Of a DNA stretch of 64,000 nt, positions 40,217 to 50,718 are shown one piece after another. Origin of the DNA: Thalassospira sp. (GTDB lineage: Bacteria; Pseudomonadota; Alphaproteobacteria; Rhodospirillales; Thalassospiraceae); NCBI RefSeq assembly GCF_002709775.1, contig NZ_PAQR01000008.1, positions 1 to 64,000 of the forward strand, written 5' to 3'. Every line of letters starts with the position of its first letter. Position 1 is the first letter of the stretch. The notes under the pieces are model-generated. The model had not been told where the DNA came from. It saw nothing but the letters and a program-made list of their open reading frames with translations, and searched no databases. The position numbers and the translations under genes were made by a program.

Positions 40217-41272
40217 CTATTTGGCAGCGGTCTTGATGAGACCCAGCAATTCCTCGACCGCGGCGGTCGGGTTGGTGGTGCCGGATAACACGTCATCCTC
40301 AAGCGCCTGAAGCCGGCTTGCCACGTCATCACGCGCGGTAAAGGTTTCAAGCAACCGGTCGCGCAGCATCGTCCACATCCAGTCATGTTGCTGACGCGCA
40401 CGCTTGGCGGCGAATTCGCCTTCCTTTTCCATCACCGTGCGGTGCTGGTTGATCAGATCCCAGATGTTGTCAAGCCCGTCATTGATGAGGGCCGAAACCA
40501 TCACCGATTGCGGCCGCCAATGCTTGCTGGTTGGCTGCATGATCCGAAGGGCAGACGAATATTCACGTTTGGCTTCGCGCGCCTTGGCCGGATCGGCATC
40601 GGCCTTGTTCACCGCGATCAGATCGGCAATTTCAAGAACGCCCTTCTTTATGCCCTGAAGCTCATCGCCCGCACCGGGCAACATCAGAACAAGGAAGAAG
40701 TCGGTCATCTGCGCGACCATGGTTTCGCTTTGCCCGGCCCCCACGGTTTCAACCAGAACCACATCAAAACCGGCCGCCTCACAAAGCAGGATCGTCTCAC
40801 GCGTCATGCGATTGACCCCACCCAGATAGCCACTGCTGGGGGATGGGCGGATATAGGCATTGGGATCAATCGAAAGCTCGTTCATCCGGGTCTTGTCGCC
40901 CAGGATGGAGCCACCTGATCGCGCACTGGTCGGATCAACCGCCAGCACGGCAACCTTTTTACCAGCCTTGGTCAGGTTCTTGCCAAATGCCTCGATAAAA
41001 GTCGATTTGCCGACACCGGGCACACCGGTAATGCCAATGCGCTGCGACCCGCCCGTGTCGGGCATCAATTGCGCCAGCACGGCTTGCGCCTGCTCGAAAT
41101 GTTTGGGATTGCGGCTTTCGACCAGCGTGATGGCCCGCGACAAAATGGTGCGATCACCTGCAAGAACACCTTTGACGATTTCATCGGTCGAAAGCACACG
41201 TCTGCGCACGGCCTTGCGCGGGCTGACCGTGCGGCCCGAGCCTGCAGGTATGGTACGCAGCGTTTCTTTCAC
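40217..41272 (-). CDS. meaB: Methylmalonyl-CoA mutase-associated GTPase MeaB (ArgK family)
   Basis: A G3E-type P-loop GTPase that protects and reloads adenosylcobalamin in methylmalonyl-CoA mutase. The G1 motif GVPGVGKST is preceded by RIGIT, and later motifs include VLAVDPTSARSGGSILGDKTRM, the glutamate in VVLVETVGAGQSE, and NKAD for guanine. The open frame reaches a TTG at 41311, but a GTG at 41272 has an AAGGA site at 7-nt spacing, so I place the start there (351 residues), close to the family's usual 330. It is the last gene of the mutA-mutB-meaB operon, 68 bp after mutB from this start. The C-terminal about 60 residues form the dimerisation region. Confidence 0.9.
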   Translation of the reverse strand: MKETLRTIPAGSGRTVSPRKAVRRRVLSTDEIVKGVLAGDRTILSRAITLVESRNPKHFEQAQAVLAQLMPDTGGSQRIGITGVPGVGKSTFIEAFGKNLTKAGKKVAVLAVDPTSARSGGSILGDKTRMNELSIDPNAYIRPSPSSGYLGGVNRMTRETILLCEAAGFDVVLVETVGAGQSETMVAQMTDFFLVLMLPGAGDELQGIKKGVLEIADLIAVNKADADPAKAREAKREYSSALRIMQPTSKHWRPQSVMVSALINDGLDNIWDLINQHRTVMEKEGEFAAKRARQQHDWMWTMLRDRLLETFTARDDVASRLQALEDDVLSGTTNPTAAVEELLGLIKTAAK

Positions 41273-41340
41273 CAGGCGTTCCTTAGAATTTGGCGCGTCT
41301 TCTGCCAGCAAAGCGGGGTATCGTGGCAGGGAAGGGGCGG

Positions 41341-43494
41341 TTAAGCCGCTTCCTCACCAGACTGATTAAGCTTTTCTAGCAGGTCGCCCGCAGCTTCGGC
41401 AATGACCGTTCCGGGCGGGAAGATCGCCTCGGCCCCGGCTTCGAACAGTTTGTCGAAGTCCTGCGGCGGGATCACGCCCCCGGCAACAATCATGATGTCT
41501 TCACGGCCAAGCTTGTCCAGTTCCGCCCGCAATTGCGGCACAAGCGTCAGGTGACCAGCCGCAAGCGAACTTGCCCCAACGATATGAACATCGTTTTCAA
41601 CCGCCTGCTTTGCGGCTTCTTCCGGGGTCTGGAACAGCGGGCCGATATCAACATCAAAGCCCAAGTCGGCAAAGGCGGTGGCAATCACCTTCTGACCACG
41701 GTCATGACCATCCTGACCCATCTTGGCGATCAGGATACGCGGACGGCGGCCTTCATTGGCCTCGAACGTTGTGATCAGGCGATCAACCTTGGCCAGCGCT
41801 TCGTTATCGGCCCCGACTTCGGTTTTATAAACGCCCGAGATGGAGCGGATCACCGCCTGATGACGGCCATAGACCTTTTCAAGCGCATCGGAAATCTCGC
41901 CCACCGTGCATTTTGCACGGGCAGCTTCGACAGCAAGCTCAAGCAGGTTGCCATTGCCGCCATCGGCCGCATTGGTCAGCGCCGTCAGCGCACTTTCAAC
42001 AGCAGCGTTATCACGTTCTGCGCGCAAGCGTTCAAGTTTCGCGATCTGCTGGCGACGGACTTCGGCGTTATCGACCTGAAGAACATCGACCGGGCGATCA
42101 TCGGTCACACGGTATTTGTTTACGCCCACAAGGCTCTGGCGGCCGCTATCGATGCGGGCCTGCGTGCGTGCCGCGGCTTCTTCAATGCGCATTTTCGGAA
42201 TGCCGGCCTCAATCGCCTTGGCCATGCCACCCTGTTCTTCGACTTCCGCGATATGCGCCCATGCCTTTTCGGCCAGATCGCGCGTCAGGCGTTCGACATA
42301 ATATGAACCGCCCCACGGATCGATGACATTGGTGGTGCCGCTTTCCTGTTGCAGGAACAACTGGGTGTTACGGGCAATCCGGGCCGAGAAATCGGTCGGT
42401 AGCGCCAATGCTTCATCCAGTGCATTGGTATGCAGCGACTGGGTGTGGCCCTGTGTGGATGCCATCGCCTCAACACAGGTACGGATGACGTTGTTAAACA
42501 CGTCCTGTGCGGTCAGCGACCAGCCCGAGGTCTGGCTGTGGGTGCGCAGCGACAGCGATTTCGGGTTTTGCGGATCGAACTGCTTGATCAGCTTGGCCCA
42601 GATCATGCGTGCGGCACGCATCTTGGCGATTTCCATGAAGAAGTTCATCCCAATCGCCCAGAAGAACGACAGACGCGGTGCGAATTTATCAATCGGAAGA
42701 CCCGCCGCCTGACCGGCACGGGCATATTCAATGCCATCAGCCAGTGTATAGGCCAGCTCAAGATCGGCCGTCGCACCGGCTTCCTGCATGTGATAGCCGG
42801 AAATCGAGATCGAGTTGAATTTCGGCATGTTTTGCGAGGTAAAGGCAAAGATGTCCGAAATGATGCGCATCGATGGTTTCGGCGGATAGATATAGGTGTT
42901 GCGCACCATGAATTCTTTCAGAATGTCATTCTGAATGGTGCCCGAAAGCTGTTCATGCTTCACGCCCTGTTCTTCGGCGGCTGCGATATAAAGCGCCATG
43001 ACGGGCAGAACCGCACCATTCATGGTCATGGAAACCGACATCTGATCAAGCGGGATGCCATCAAAAAGGGTGCGCATGTCATAGATGCTGTCAATCGCCA
43101 CACCGGCCATGCCAACGTCGCCCGCAACGCGCGGATGATCACTGTCATAGCCACGGTGGGTGGCCAGATCGAAGGCAATCGAAAGGCCCTTTTGCCCGGC
43201 GGCAAGGTTACGGCGATAAAACGCGTTGGATTCTTCTGCGGTCGAGAAACCGGCATATTGGCGGATCGTCCATGGACGCTGCACATACATGGTCGGATAA
43301 GGACCGCGCAAGAACGGCGGCATGCCCGGCATGGTGTTTAAATGGTCAATCCCGTCCAGATCCCTGGGCCCATAGGATGATTTGACATCAATCCCTTCTG
43401 GCGTGGTCCAGGGCGTGCTTTCAAACGGGTCCTTGGCACCGGCGGATGCGCCATCAAACAGCGGAAGGTCGGAGAAATCAGGAATGCGGGTCAT
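41341..43494 (-). CDS. mutB: Methylmalonyl-CoA mutase, large (catalytic) subunit
   Basis: A 717-residue adenosylcobalamin enzyme that converts (R)-methylmalonyl-CoA into succinyl-CoA. The N-terminal TIM barrel contains the substrate-tunnel segments [20 protein letters not shown] and [20 protein letters not shown]. The C-terminal B12 domain carries the base-off signature D-x-H-x-x-G in [13 protein letters not shown], with SSLAAGH and GGVIPPQDF further on. Length and motifs match the large subunit. Its start is 2 nt after the mutA stop, with a GGGGAG site inside mutA, so the two subunits are coupled. It closes the propionyl-CoA route used for odd-chain fats, some amino acids and 2-oxobutyrate. 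Confidence 0.97.
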   Translation of the reverse strand: MTRIPDFSDLPLFDGASAGAKDPFESTPWTTPEGIDVKSSYGPRDLDGIDHLNTMPGMPPFLRGPYPTMYVQRPWTIRQYAGFSTAEESNAFYRRNLAAGQKGLSIAFDLATHRGYDSDHPRVAGDVGMAGVAIDSIYDMRTLFDGIPLDQMSVSMTMNGAVLPVMALYIAAAEEQGVKHEQLSGTIQNDILKEFMVRNTYIYPPKPSMRIISDIFAFTSQNMPKFNSISISGYHMQEAGATADLELAYTLADGIEYARAGQAAGLPIDKFAPRLSFFWAIGMNFFMEIAKMRAARMIWAKLIKQFDPQNPKSLSLRTHSQTSGWSLTAQDVFNNVIRTCVEAMASTQGHTQSLHTNALDEALALPTDFSARIARNTQLFLQQESGTTNVIDPWGGSYYVERLTRDLAEKAWAHIAEVEEQGGMAKAIEAGIPKMRIEEAAARTQARIDSGRQSLVGVNKYRVTDDRPVDVLQVDNAEVRRQQIAKLERLRAERDNAAVESALTALTNAADGGNGNLLELAVEAARAKCTVGEISDALEKVYGRHQAVIRSISGVYKTEVGADNEALAKVDRLITTFEANEGRRPRILIAKMGQDGHDRGQKVIATAFADLGFDVDIGPLFQTPEEAAKQAVENDVHIVGASSLAAGHLTLVPQLRAELDKLGREDIMIVAGGVIPPQDFDKLFEAGAEAIFPPGTVIAEAAGDLLEKLNQSGEEAA

Positions 43495-43496
43495 GG

Positions 43497-45545
43497 TTAT
43501 TTCTCCCCCTGTTTGCCAAGAAGATGATCAAGTGCGGCACCGCAAATGCCAAGAACGTCGGCCCCGACAAAGACAAATTCATCAATGCCGGCGGCCTCGT
43601 AAGCGGACCTCGCATCGCCGGGATTGCCGGCAAGATAAACGAGGCTGGCCCCTTTGGATTTAAGTGCCTTGGCAACGTCGGCTGCCATGTCTGCGTATTG
43701 CGGGTCGGACCCGCAAATCACGGCGATTTTGGCGCCACTTTCGGCAAAGGCGGATGCGAGCGCATCGGCCGTTTCAAAGCCGTTATTGGTGATGGCTTCA
43801 ATGCCGCCTGCTTCAAAGAAGTTGCGTGCAAAGGTCGCGCGTGCGGTGTGCTGGGCGACCTTGCCAAGATTGGCGAGGAAGACCTGCGGGAAGGCACCGG
43901 TCTTTGCCTTGTGGCTATCGGAGCGCTTGCGAAGCGCCTCATAACTTTCCGAAAGACGATGGGCAGGCAGTGCGCCGATACGGGTCGCAGCACTGGTACC
44001 ATAAAGATCGGTAAACATATGCCCGATGGTGGCGCCTTCGCGGGCGGCCTCGATCATGGCCGAAAGGCTTTTGCCGACCGTGCCGTCAAACTTGGTCTGG
44101 CGCGCCTTGGCATCGGCAATGATCGCATCAAGGTCGGGGGCTTCGCACGCGACCTTGGCTTCCGCGATATTGGGGAATTCCGAAACACCGGTCAGCGGAT
44201 CACGACGGGTGGCAAGGCGTTTTTCACGTGCGTTCCAGACGGTCTCGATCTCGGTCTTCAGGCTGCCATCGGCAAGCGCACTCAGGATCCCGCCAGATGA
44301 TTCAAGTGCCTGGAACTTCGACCATGCGGTCTTTGCCAGTTCCTTGGTCAGGTTTTCGATGAACCACGAACCCCCTGCCGGGTCGATCACCCGGTGCACA
44401 TTGCTTTCTTCCTGCAAGATCAGTTGGGTGTTGCGCGCAATGCGGCGTGCAAAGCCATCGGGCAGGCCGACCAGATGATCATAGGGCAGGCAGGTCACAC
44501 TATCCGCACCGCCCAGACCGGCGGCAAAGCTTGTGACTGTGGTGCGGAGCATATTGACCCACGGATCAACCTTGGTCATCGCCATTTCGGCCGAAACCGC
44601 ATTGATCGTGATCGTCGCATCTTGTGCACCCGATGCCGAAAGAACGCGGCTCCACATCATGCGAAGCGCACGCAGCTTGGCGATCCCGGCAAAGAAGTCG
44701 GTGCCGATGGCAACGTTAAACACCATCGCACCTGCGGCCTGATCAACGGCCATCCCGGCATCGGTCAGGGCCCGCAAATAGGTCACCCCGCTTGCCAGCA
44801 GGCAGGCCAGTTCCTGACCATCGGTGGCACCGGCATTATAATAAGGTGCACCATTCACCGAAATCGCAGTTGCTAGCGGGAACAGATCAATCAGCTCAAC
44901 CGCGACACTTGCCGCATGATCAACCGCTTCCTTGGCGCCACAGGGCAGGGTGCCGGTCGCGGCCAGGGTTCCGATCGGATCGATGTTAAAGGTCGGTGCT
45001 GCTTCATCTGCACCATCGGTATTGGCAATATGTGCGGCCAGAAGGGCTGCGGCCGGGACGCCAGCCGCCCCGCCATCAAGCCCGACGGTGGCAAGGTCGG
45101 TGTAAACATCATCAAGGGCAGCATCGAGATCGGCCAGACAATGAATGGCAATGCCGTCCACGCCCACTTCTGCAGAACTGATTTCGCGCCCGGCGCGGGC
45201 AGCGGCATCAAGTTTCAGCGTGATCGAAGTGGCGCCGTTTTCAAGATCCTCAAGGATCGCGGCATTGGTCGCCTTGGGATCGGGATGGGTATGAAGCTGG
45301 CGGATGTCCCACCCGGTAACGGTTTCGCGCGGCTCGACCGTGGCATTAAGAACTTCATGGATCAGCCGGGTCGCGTCATCCTGATCATCGGCGGTATAGA
45401 TCGGCTGGACGGAAAAACCATCAAGCGTATTGGTGACAAGCTTCTTCTCGAACGGGGCGCCTTTAAGGGCCTCCTCGGCAAGCTTGCGCCAACTTGCGTA
45501 ATCAGCAGATGGAAATTCGGATGCGAGCTTTAGCGGGTCGGACAT
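43497..45545 (-). CDS. mutA: Methylmalonyl-CoA mutase, small (non-catalytic) subunit
   Basis: A 682-residue partner of MutB. The barrel domain is recognisable ([35 protein letters not shown]), but the C-terminal B12 domain lacks the D-x-H-x-x-G motif: the matching place reads [14 protein letters not shown]. This is the usual sign of the small subunit, which does not bind cobalamin. It is the first gene of the operon, with a GGGAG site before the ATG. Organisms with one homodimeric mutase lack it, so this species uses the heterodimeric form. Control is likely from the 587-bp region upstream. Confidence 0.95.
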   Translation of the reverse strand: MSDPLKLASEFPSADYASWRKLAEEALKGAPFEKKLVTNTLDGFSVQPIYTADDQDDATRLIHEVLNATVEPRETVTGWDIRQLHTHPDPKATNAAILEDLENGATSITLKLDAAARAGREISSAEVGVDGIAIHCLADLDAALDDVYTDLATVGLDGGAAGVPAAALLAAHIANTDGADEAAPTFNIDPIGTLAATGTLPCGAKEAVDHAASVAVELIDLFPLATAISVNGAPYYNAGATDGQELACLLASGVTYLRALTDAGMAVDQAAGAMVFNVAIGTDFFAGIAKLRALRMMWSRVLSASGAQDATITINAVSAEMAMTKVDPWVNMLRTTVTSFAAGLGGADSVTCLPYDHLVGLPDGFARRIARNTQLILQEESNVHRVIDPAGGSWFIENLTKELAKTAWSKFQALESSGGILSALADGSLKTEIETVWNAREKRLATRRDPLTGVSEFPNIAEAKVACEAPDLDAIIADAKARQTKFDGTVGKSLSAMIEAAREGATIGHMFTDLYGTSAATRIGALPAHRLSESYEALRKRSDSHKAKTGAFPQVFLANLGKVAQHTARATFARNFFEAGGIEAITNNGFETADALASAFAESGAKIAVICGSDPQYADMAADVAKALKSKGASLVYLAGNPGDARSAYEAAGIDEFVFVGADVLGICGAALDHLLGKQGEK

Positions 45546-46132
45546 GGTTTCTCCCGGCTTGGTTTGTTCCGGCCATTATGCGACTCCATATGGGGTCTCT
45601 GCCCGGAACGTTGCCAAATTCTATTCTACTACGGATTCCCAGTACCCGGTACACCCCGCCCGGCCCATTCATGCCAAGAAAACACCATCGGTATTCTGAC
45701 TCGTGCAAACGCCTGCAAATAAGGCCTTTGCGCTTACAGTTGCGGGGGCAGTTCCGGGCTTGGCCACCCGTAAAAGGGCAGGGCCGCACCAGATTCCCGA
45801 CCATGTTTTCCGGTCACATTCGCGACATGGCGGTTTATAGCACCTGCTCCTAATTCCGTAAATAGGCATGGAAATACCTATTTAGGCGGATATGCCACCC
45901 GGCAAATCAGGTTTCCGTAACGTTATGTCGCCGGAAACATTGGGTTTTACCGGGTCTGGTGAGATTGGCGTGCCACGTGGCGAGGTTCATAACGGCCTTA
46001 TACTTTCGCGGAACAGGTGCAAGATCGGGATGAAGGCAGAACATTGCGTGGCAAAAATTTGGCGGGTTTAACCAATTTGACATTTTCATCTGCCAGTTTG
46101 GACTTGTCCCAATTCTCGGAGTATCGCCATCC
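45546..46132. promoter_or_regulatory. Divergent control region of the mutA operon and the receiver gene
   Basis: A 587-bp spacer without a credible gene. It holds a perfect inverted repeat TAAATAGG-N10-CCTATTTA (45859-45884) and a direct repeat TGCAAA-CGCC-TGCAAA (45704-45719) followed by TTTGCG (45727-45732). The latter recalls the TTTGCAAA-type sites described for propionyl-CoA regulators in alphaproteobacteria, but the spacing differs by 2 bp, so the identity is uncertain. Confidence 0.45.
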
Positions 46133-46555
46133 ATGAACGCGCTCAGCGCCATGCCGTCGCAATTCTGTCCTGATGGACTTGTTGCGTTCGCCGACGACAG
46201 TCCCAGCGCCAAGGCAGCCCTTGAAACAGTGCTGCGCCGCGCCGGATATGACGTGGCCGGTTTTGATTGTGCCGATGATCTGATCGATCAGCTTGACGGC
46301 ATGTGTCCGAATGCCATCATTCTGGATATCGAAATGCCGGGCATGAGCGGCTTTGAAGCCTTCTGCGAAATCCGCCGCCGCTATCCCAATAGCGAAAATG
46401 TGCCGGTCTTCTTCTTCTCGGCCCATTATGACGCCGATACCCGGGCACAGGCCGATGCGCTGGGGGCTGCTGATTTCATCAGCAAGGATGCCAGCCCGAA
46501 GGTTGTACTCGAACAGCTCAACCGCGTTCTGGGCAATTCCATGAGCGCCTGTTAA
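46133..46555 (+). CDS. Stand-alone response-regulator receiver protein (CheY-like)
   Basis: A 140-residue single receiver domain without output domain. The acidic pair is Asp21-Asp22 (FADDSPSAK), the phosphorylation site Asp65 in AIILDIEMPGMSG, and the switch lysine Lys118 in DFISKDAS. The conserved Ser in FFFSAHYD takes the Thr/Ser position. Such proteins act as phosphate shuttles or by protein contact in the cytoplasm. No kinase is adjacent; the nearest is the PAS kinase 2 kb away on the opposite strand, separated by ansA-like and ynfA-like genes. A terminator at 46583-46613 follows, so it is probably monocistronic. Confidence 0.9.
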   Translation: MNALSAMPSQFCPDGLVAFADDSPSAKAALETVLRRAGYDVAGFDCADDLIDQLDGMCPNAIILDIEMPGMSGFEAFCEIRRRYPNSENVPVFFFSAHYDADTRAQADALGAADFISKDASPKVVLEQLNRVLGNSMSAC

Positions 46556-46582
46556 GCGCGTATATCATCATATTAAGGCGAC

Positions 46583-46613
46583 AAACGCTCTGCATCTGGC
46601 AGGGCGTTTTTTT
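46583..46613 (+). terminator. Rho-independent terminator after the receiver gene
   Basis: Stem AAACGCTCTGC (46583-46593) with GCAGGGCGTTT (46599-46609), one mismatch, followed by seven T residues. Confidence 0.88.
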
Positions 46614-46726
46614 ATATCTGCAAAGGCTGGTCTTGCTTGCCTTCATTCCCATATTTCGGGCATAGCATGATCGGGGTTCATACCCCGGTCCACCGCCAAA
46701 TCCATCAAGTCCCGGAGCTCCCCGCA

Positions 46727-47737
46727 ATGCCCCAGTCTATTGCTGCCAACCCGATCCTTGTCGAAGCCACCCGTGGTGCGATGGTCGAAAGTTTTCACCG
46801 TGGTCGTTACGTGGTGATGAAATCGGATGGCACGGTAATTGATGAAGGCGGCGATATTGACGCGCTGATGTATCCACGTTCTGCCATCAAGCCGCTTCTG
46901 GCGATCCCGCTGATTGAAAGTGGTGCGGCCGATGCCTTTGGTCTTGAGGATAAACACATTGCATTGGCCTGCTCCTCGCATAATGGCGAGGAAGAACATG
47001 CCAATACGGTTGCTGCATGGCTTGACCATGTCGGGCTGTCGGTTGATACGCTTGAATGCGCACCGCATTATTCACTTAGCCTGAATGCCGCGATCAAGCA
47101 GGCCGCTGATCATGTCAAACTGACCAAGGCGCATAATAATTGCTCGGGCAAGCATGCCGGGTTCCTGTCGACCGCGCAGCATCTTGGCGAAGATCCCGCA
47201 GGCTATATTGAAGAACAGCACCCGGTGCAGCAGCGCCTGATCAAGGTGCTTGAGGAAATGGGTGATTGCGATCTGTCTTCCAGCCCGCGCGGTATTGATG
47301 GCTGCGGCATTCCGGTGATCGGTATGCGCCTTCGTGATCTGGGTCTTGCTATGGCCCGCATGGCCGATCCTGCGGGTCTTTCCGAAACGCGCGCAAATGC
47401 CATCAAACGCATTCGCAAGGGCTGCGCAAAAGCACCGTTCATGGTGGCGGGGACCGGGCGGTTCTGCAGTGCGATCATGGAAGAATGCGGCGAGGACGCG
47501 CTGGTCAAGGTCGGGGCAGAGGGCGTTTATTGCGCGGCCTTCCCGAAACAGGGACTTGGTGTGGCGCTCAAGATTGACGATGGCACCCAGCGCGGGGCAG
47601 AGGTTGCGATGGGCGCGATCTTGCGCAAACATGGCGTGATTGATGATGCCCGTGCCGAGGTGCTTAAAAAACATCTCACCCCGGTTCTGACCAACTGGGC
47701 GGGCAAATATGCGGGTGACTTGCGCCCGGCCTTCTGA
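46727..47737 (+). CDS. L-asparaginase of the Rhizobium etli ReAV type
   Basis: From the ATG at 46727 (GGAG site 10 nt upstream) the protein has 336 residues; the longer frame from 46637 adds an unsupported leader. Sequence positions match the R. etli ReAV enzyme with an offset of 4: the Ser52-x-x-Lys55 tandem (RSAIK), Ser84, Cys139 and Lys142 (NNCSGKHAG), and Asp191 with Cys193 (GIDGCGIP). In that family the cysteines and lysine hold a zinc ion and a serine is the nucleophile. This class is unrelated to E. coli asparaginases I and II. It hydrolyses asparagine to aspartate and ammonia, probably in the cytoplasm as no signal peptide is seen. The ynfA-like gene follows after 25 bp. Confidence 0.9.
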   Translation: MPQSIAANPILVEATRGAMVESFHRGRYVVMKSDGTVIDEGGDIDALMYPRSAIKPLLAIPLIESGAADAFGLEDKHIALACSSHNGEEEHANTVAAWLDHVGLSVDTLECAPHYSLSLNAAIKQAADHVKLTKAHNNCSGKHAGFLSTAQHLGEDPAGYIEEQHPVQQRLIKVLEEMGDCDLSSSPRGIDGCGIPVIGMRLRDLGLAMARMADPAGLSETRANAIKRIRKGCAKAPFMVAGTGRFCSAIMEECGEDALVKVGAEGVYCAAFPKQGLGVALKIDDGTQRGAEVAMGAILRKHGVIDDARAEVLKKHLTPVLTNWAGKYAGDLRPAF

Positions 47738-47762
47738 TTGCTCATCACCAAACGGGGAACGA

Positions 47763-48083
47763 ATGCAAAGCATTGCGGCCTATATCGTTGCGGCCATTGC
47801 CGAAATTGCCGGATGTTTTGCCTTCTGGGCCTGGCTGCGGTCCGGCAAATCGATCCTTTGGGTCGTGCCCGGTGTCCTCTCGCTCATTGTCTTTGCCTGG
47901 CTTCTGACCCGGGTTGAAGCCGACTTTGCCGGGCGGGCCTATGCCGCCTATGGCGGGGTTTATATCACCGCCTCGATCTTCTGGATGTGGGTGGTCGAAC
48001 GCAGCATGCCCGATCGCTGGGATGTGACCGGTTTGCTGGTTTGCCTTTTGGGGGCGGGCATTATCCTGTTTGCCCCGCGATAA
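47763..48083 (+). CDS. YnfA-family small membrane protein
   Basis: From the ATG at 47763 the protein has 106 residues, as expected for YnfA (108 in E. coli); GGGGAA lies 3 nt upstream. Four hydrophobic helices are visible (about 5-25, 30-48, 58-78, 85-104). Typical signatures are [33 protein letters not shown] and the C-terminal [20 protein letters not shown]. The family belongs to the small multidrug-resistance superfamily and has been linked to efflux in some bacteria. It lies 25 bp after the asparaginase gene, so the two may be cotranscribed. Its stop is only 5 bp from the stop of the convergent kinase gene. Confidence 0.9.
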   Translation: MQSIAAYIVAAIAEIAGCFAFWAWLRSGKSILWVVPGVLSLIVFAWLLTRVEADFAGRAYAAYGGVYITASIFWMWVVERSMPDRWDVTGLLVCLLGAGIILFAPR

Positions 48084-48088
48084 CGTCT

Positions 48089-49504
48089 TCAGGCTTTCGC
48101 TGCTTTTTCCTCGGGCTTTTTGCCGGTCCTGTCTTCGGCGGGCAGAAGGACATGGAATGTCGTTCCCTTGCCGATTTCGGTTTCAAACCAGATGCGCCCG
48201 CCATGCCGCACAGTGACGATGTCATGGGTGATCGAAAGCCCTTGTCCCGTGCCCTTGCCGACTTCCTTGGTGGTGAAGAACGGGTTGAAGACCTTTGACC
48301 GATCTTCCTTGGCAATGCCGGTGCCGTTATCGGAAATCGAAATCAAGATGCTGTCATCAAGCGATGTCGTCTTGACCGTGATATGGCCTTCATCGGGTTT
48401 GCGCCCGGCGGCCTGAATGGCCTGCGCGGCATTGACGATCAGGTTGAGGAAGACCTGATTGACCTCGTTGATATGGCACGGGATATGCGGGATTTCCGGA
48501 TCGAACTTTTCAGTGATGTCGGCATTGTGCTTCCATTCATTGCGCGAAATCACGATCACGTTCGAAAGAACCCGGTTGATATCGGTGGTGGTTTTCTCGG
48601 CCCCGCCGGGGTGGGAGAATTCCTTCATCGACAGCACGATCCGGGCGACCTGATTGATCCCGTCAAGCGACTGCTGCGTCGCGTGCGGGATTTCCTCAAG
48701 CAGGAATTCCAGATCGGAACTACGCATTTGGCGGGCGAAATCCTCAAACGTGTTGGGCGGCAGATGCGCACGGTTCTTCCAAAGCGTTTGAAGTGCTGAC
48801 CCCAGCATCCGTGACAGCGATCCATAGCTGTCATTAAGGAATTTCAGGTTATCGCGGATATATTGGCTGGGCGTGTTGATTTCATGCGCAATGCCGCCAG
48901 CCAGATGACCAATCGCTTCAAGCTTGAGTGCCTCGCGCAGGTCTTCCTCAAGCTTCTTCTGTGCTTCTTCGGCGGTTTTGCGGCGGGTGATATCGCGGAA
49001 GATGTAAAGATAGCTCATCTCGGAGCTGAAATTGGCCGGGCTGACGATGATTTCCATCGGGAAGCTGTCACCATCAAGGCGCTGGGCCATGGTTTCGGTA
49101 TAATCATATTTCAGAACGCCACTGCTGATATTGATGCAGCGGTTCAGAAGTTTGTGGCGCACGGTGGCCTTGCGATCAATGAACATGACATCGACCGATG
49201 TCCCCAGAAGCTCATCGCCGGTCGCGCGCAGGATTTCCGCCGCCGATTTGTTGAAATCCTGAATCATCCCCGTGGCATCAATAATCAGGATACCCTCGAC
49301 AACGCTATCAAGAATGGTCTTGAGCCGTTGTGTAGTTTCCTGTTTGCGGCGTTTTTGCTCGGTCAGAAGCGCCATGAAACGTGCGCGGACATCCTCAGGT
49401 GCGTCAATTTCCTGTGCCGCCTCAAGCAGATCCGAGCCCAATGAGAGATCGGAGGTGCCGCTCAGGATCTTGGTGTCGTGCAAGTTTTCAATCTTGTCAG
49501 ACAT
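48089..49504 (-). CDS. PAS-domain sensor histidine kinase
   Basis: A 471-residue soluble kinase without transmembrane helices. Residues 1-58 are a linker, 60-175 a PAS domain (GILIIDATGMIQDFNKSAAE) that ends in a PAC-like FRDITRRK stretch, followed by a short coiled coil. The phospho-acceptor His207 sits in GHLAGGIAHEINTPSQYI, the HPK4-type H box. The catalytic domain has N box NLIVNAAQAI, G1 SDNGTGI and G2 GKGTGQGLSI. It starts 1 bp inside the stop of the receiver/HD gene (49504), so it is translationally coupled to it, and it is the last gene of a signalling operon with two receiver-HDOD genes upstream. The PAS ligand is unknown. Confidence 0.94.
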   Translation of the reverse strand: MSDKIENLHDTKILSGTSDLSLGSDLLEAAQEIDAPEDVRARFMALLTEQKRRKQETTQRLKTILDSVVEGILIIDATGMIQDFNKSAAEILRATGDELLGTSVDVMFIDRKATVRHKLLNRCINISSGVLKYDYTETMAQRLDGDSFPMEIIVSPANFSSEMSYLYIFRDITRRKTAEEAQKKLEEDLREALKLEAIGHLAGGIAHEINTPSQYIRDNLKFLNDSYGSLSRMLGSALQTLWKNRAHLPPNTFEDFARQMRSSDLEFLLEEIPHATQQSLDGINQVARIVLSMKEFSHPGGAEKTTTDINRVLSNVIVISRNEWKHNADITEKFDPEIPHIPCHINEVNQVFLNLIVNAAQAIQAAGRKPDEGHITVKTTSLDDSILISISDNGTGIAKEDRSKVFNPFFTTKEVGKGTGQGLSITHDIVTVRHGGRIWFETEIGKGTTFHVLLPAEDRTGKKPEEKAAKA

Positions 49505-50709
49505 CAGGCTGCTCCGCCTGCGGAAACCGGGTCATCGCCGCCGCGCCGGACGCGAATGGGCTCGTGGAACTGATGCAGTTCCTGAAACACGCGCAGCCGC
49601 TGCAGCTGAATTTCGGAAACATAATTGCCGTGTGTCAGCAGGATATGCCCCTGACGGGTTTCAATATCGGTCAGCAGGAAATCACCCATGCGCAGGTTCT
49701 TGAGCAGGATGTCATGTTCGGTCCCTTGCGGATAGGCGACCTTGTCATAAGACGGGTCTTCTGTCGCAAGGATGGCCTCGATCTGATCCAGCAAGTCCGG
49801 GTCATAGCGTTCAGGTTTATGGCGCAGCTCGTCAAAGTGCTGTTTGACGACAAGATCACTATCCACAATCTTGCCAAGGTCATTGAAGATCCGAAGCACA
49901 CGCGCACCCAGCGGAATGTTCGTGCCTACCGGGCCCTCGGCCGGGAAGCCTGATCCATCAAAATTGCGGTTCTGCAAATAGACGATGCCTGCAACCTGTT
50001 CGAGGCGCGGGATATTGGAAATAAGACCGCGCGCGACTTCCGGCGTGCGCCGAACCACATCGCGCTCAAGCGGCTGAAGCGGCTTTTCATCCCCAAGGCG
50101 CGCAAGGATTTCCGGCGGCAGGGAAACATAACCAATCGGGGCGAGCAGTGCGGCCAGCCCCAATTCCCACGGATGGGGATATTGGATTGCCTTTGCAATC
50201 TTATCGCACCAGGTCTTGGCACGCATCGCCTTGCCAAAAATCGTCGGGTTGAGTTGGGCAAGGACCTCGGTCAGGACCTTTACACTGCCGGCCAAGGTCT
50301 GCTCGATCAGGGCCTTTTCGGCCGTGATCAGTTGGTACTGACGCAATCCCGCATTTACCCCGGCAATCAGGTCTTCATCTTCGCAGGGCTTGTTGAAAAA
50401 GCGAAAGATATGGCCGCGATTGATCGCCTCGACCGCGGTGTGCTGATCAGCATTACCGGTCAGCATCATGTTCACCGTATCGGGGCTCAGTTTGGCGACC
50501 TCGGCAAGCAGTTGCACACCATCCATTTCGGGCATGCGCATGTCGGCAACGCAGACGGCATATTTCCGGCCAGCCTTGATTTTATCAAGTGCCTGAAGCG
50601 GGCCGACGGCCGTGTCGACTTCGAATTTGCCGCGCAATTTGCGCTTGAGCCCCATCAGCAAATTTTCATCGTCATCAACAAAGAGTACAGGGGGATTCTG
50701 TGTCATCAT
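49504..50709 (-). CDS. Response regulator with degenerate HD-GYP domain
   Basis: A 401-residue protein. The receiver domain (1-125) has Asp12-Asp13 and phospho-Asp56 in CVADMRMPEMDG. The second half has the length and pattern of an RpfG-like HD-GYP domain, but the catalytic residues are changed: the usual L-H-D-I-G reads LLAPIG, and the H-H...GxGYP motif reads QNRNFDGSGFP. It therefore probably does not hydrolyse cyclic di-GMP and may instead bind it or act as a scaffold. It starts 9 bp after the HDOD gene (50719) and overlaps the kinase start by 1 bp, so the three form an operon. Two start codons, ATG-ATG, lie at 50709 and 50706. Confidence 0.88.
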   Translation of the reverse strand: MMTQNPPVLFVDDDENLLMGLKRKLRGKFEVDTAVGPLQALDKIKAGRKYAVCVADMRMPEMDGVQLLAEVAKLSPDTVNMMLTGNADQHTAVEAINRGHIFRFFNKPCEDEDLIAGVNAGLRQYQLITAEKALIEQTLAGSVKVLTEVLAQLNPTIFGKAMRAKTWCDKIAKAIQYPHPWELGLAALLAPIGYVSLPPEILARLGDEKPLQPLERDVVRRTPEVARGLISNIPRLEQVAGIVYLQNRNFDGSGFPAEGPVGTNIPLGARVLRIFNDLGKIVDSDLVVKQHFDELRHKPERYDPDLLDQIEAILATEDPSYDKVAYPQGTEHDILLKNLRMGDFLLTDIETRQGHILLTHGNYVSEIQLQRLRVFQELHQFHEPIRVRRGGDDPVSAGGAA

Positions 50710-50718
50710 CTGTCTCCC

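Noticed and set aside
40860-41369. 169-codon plus frame opposite meaB
   Set aside because: Antisense to the GTPase motifs of meaB; no independent evidence.
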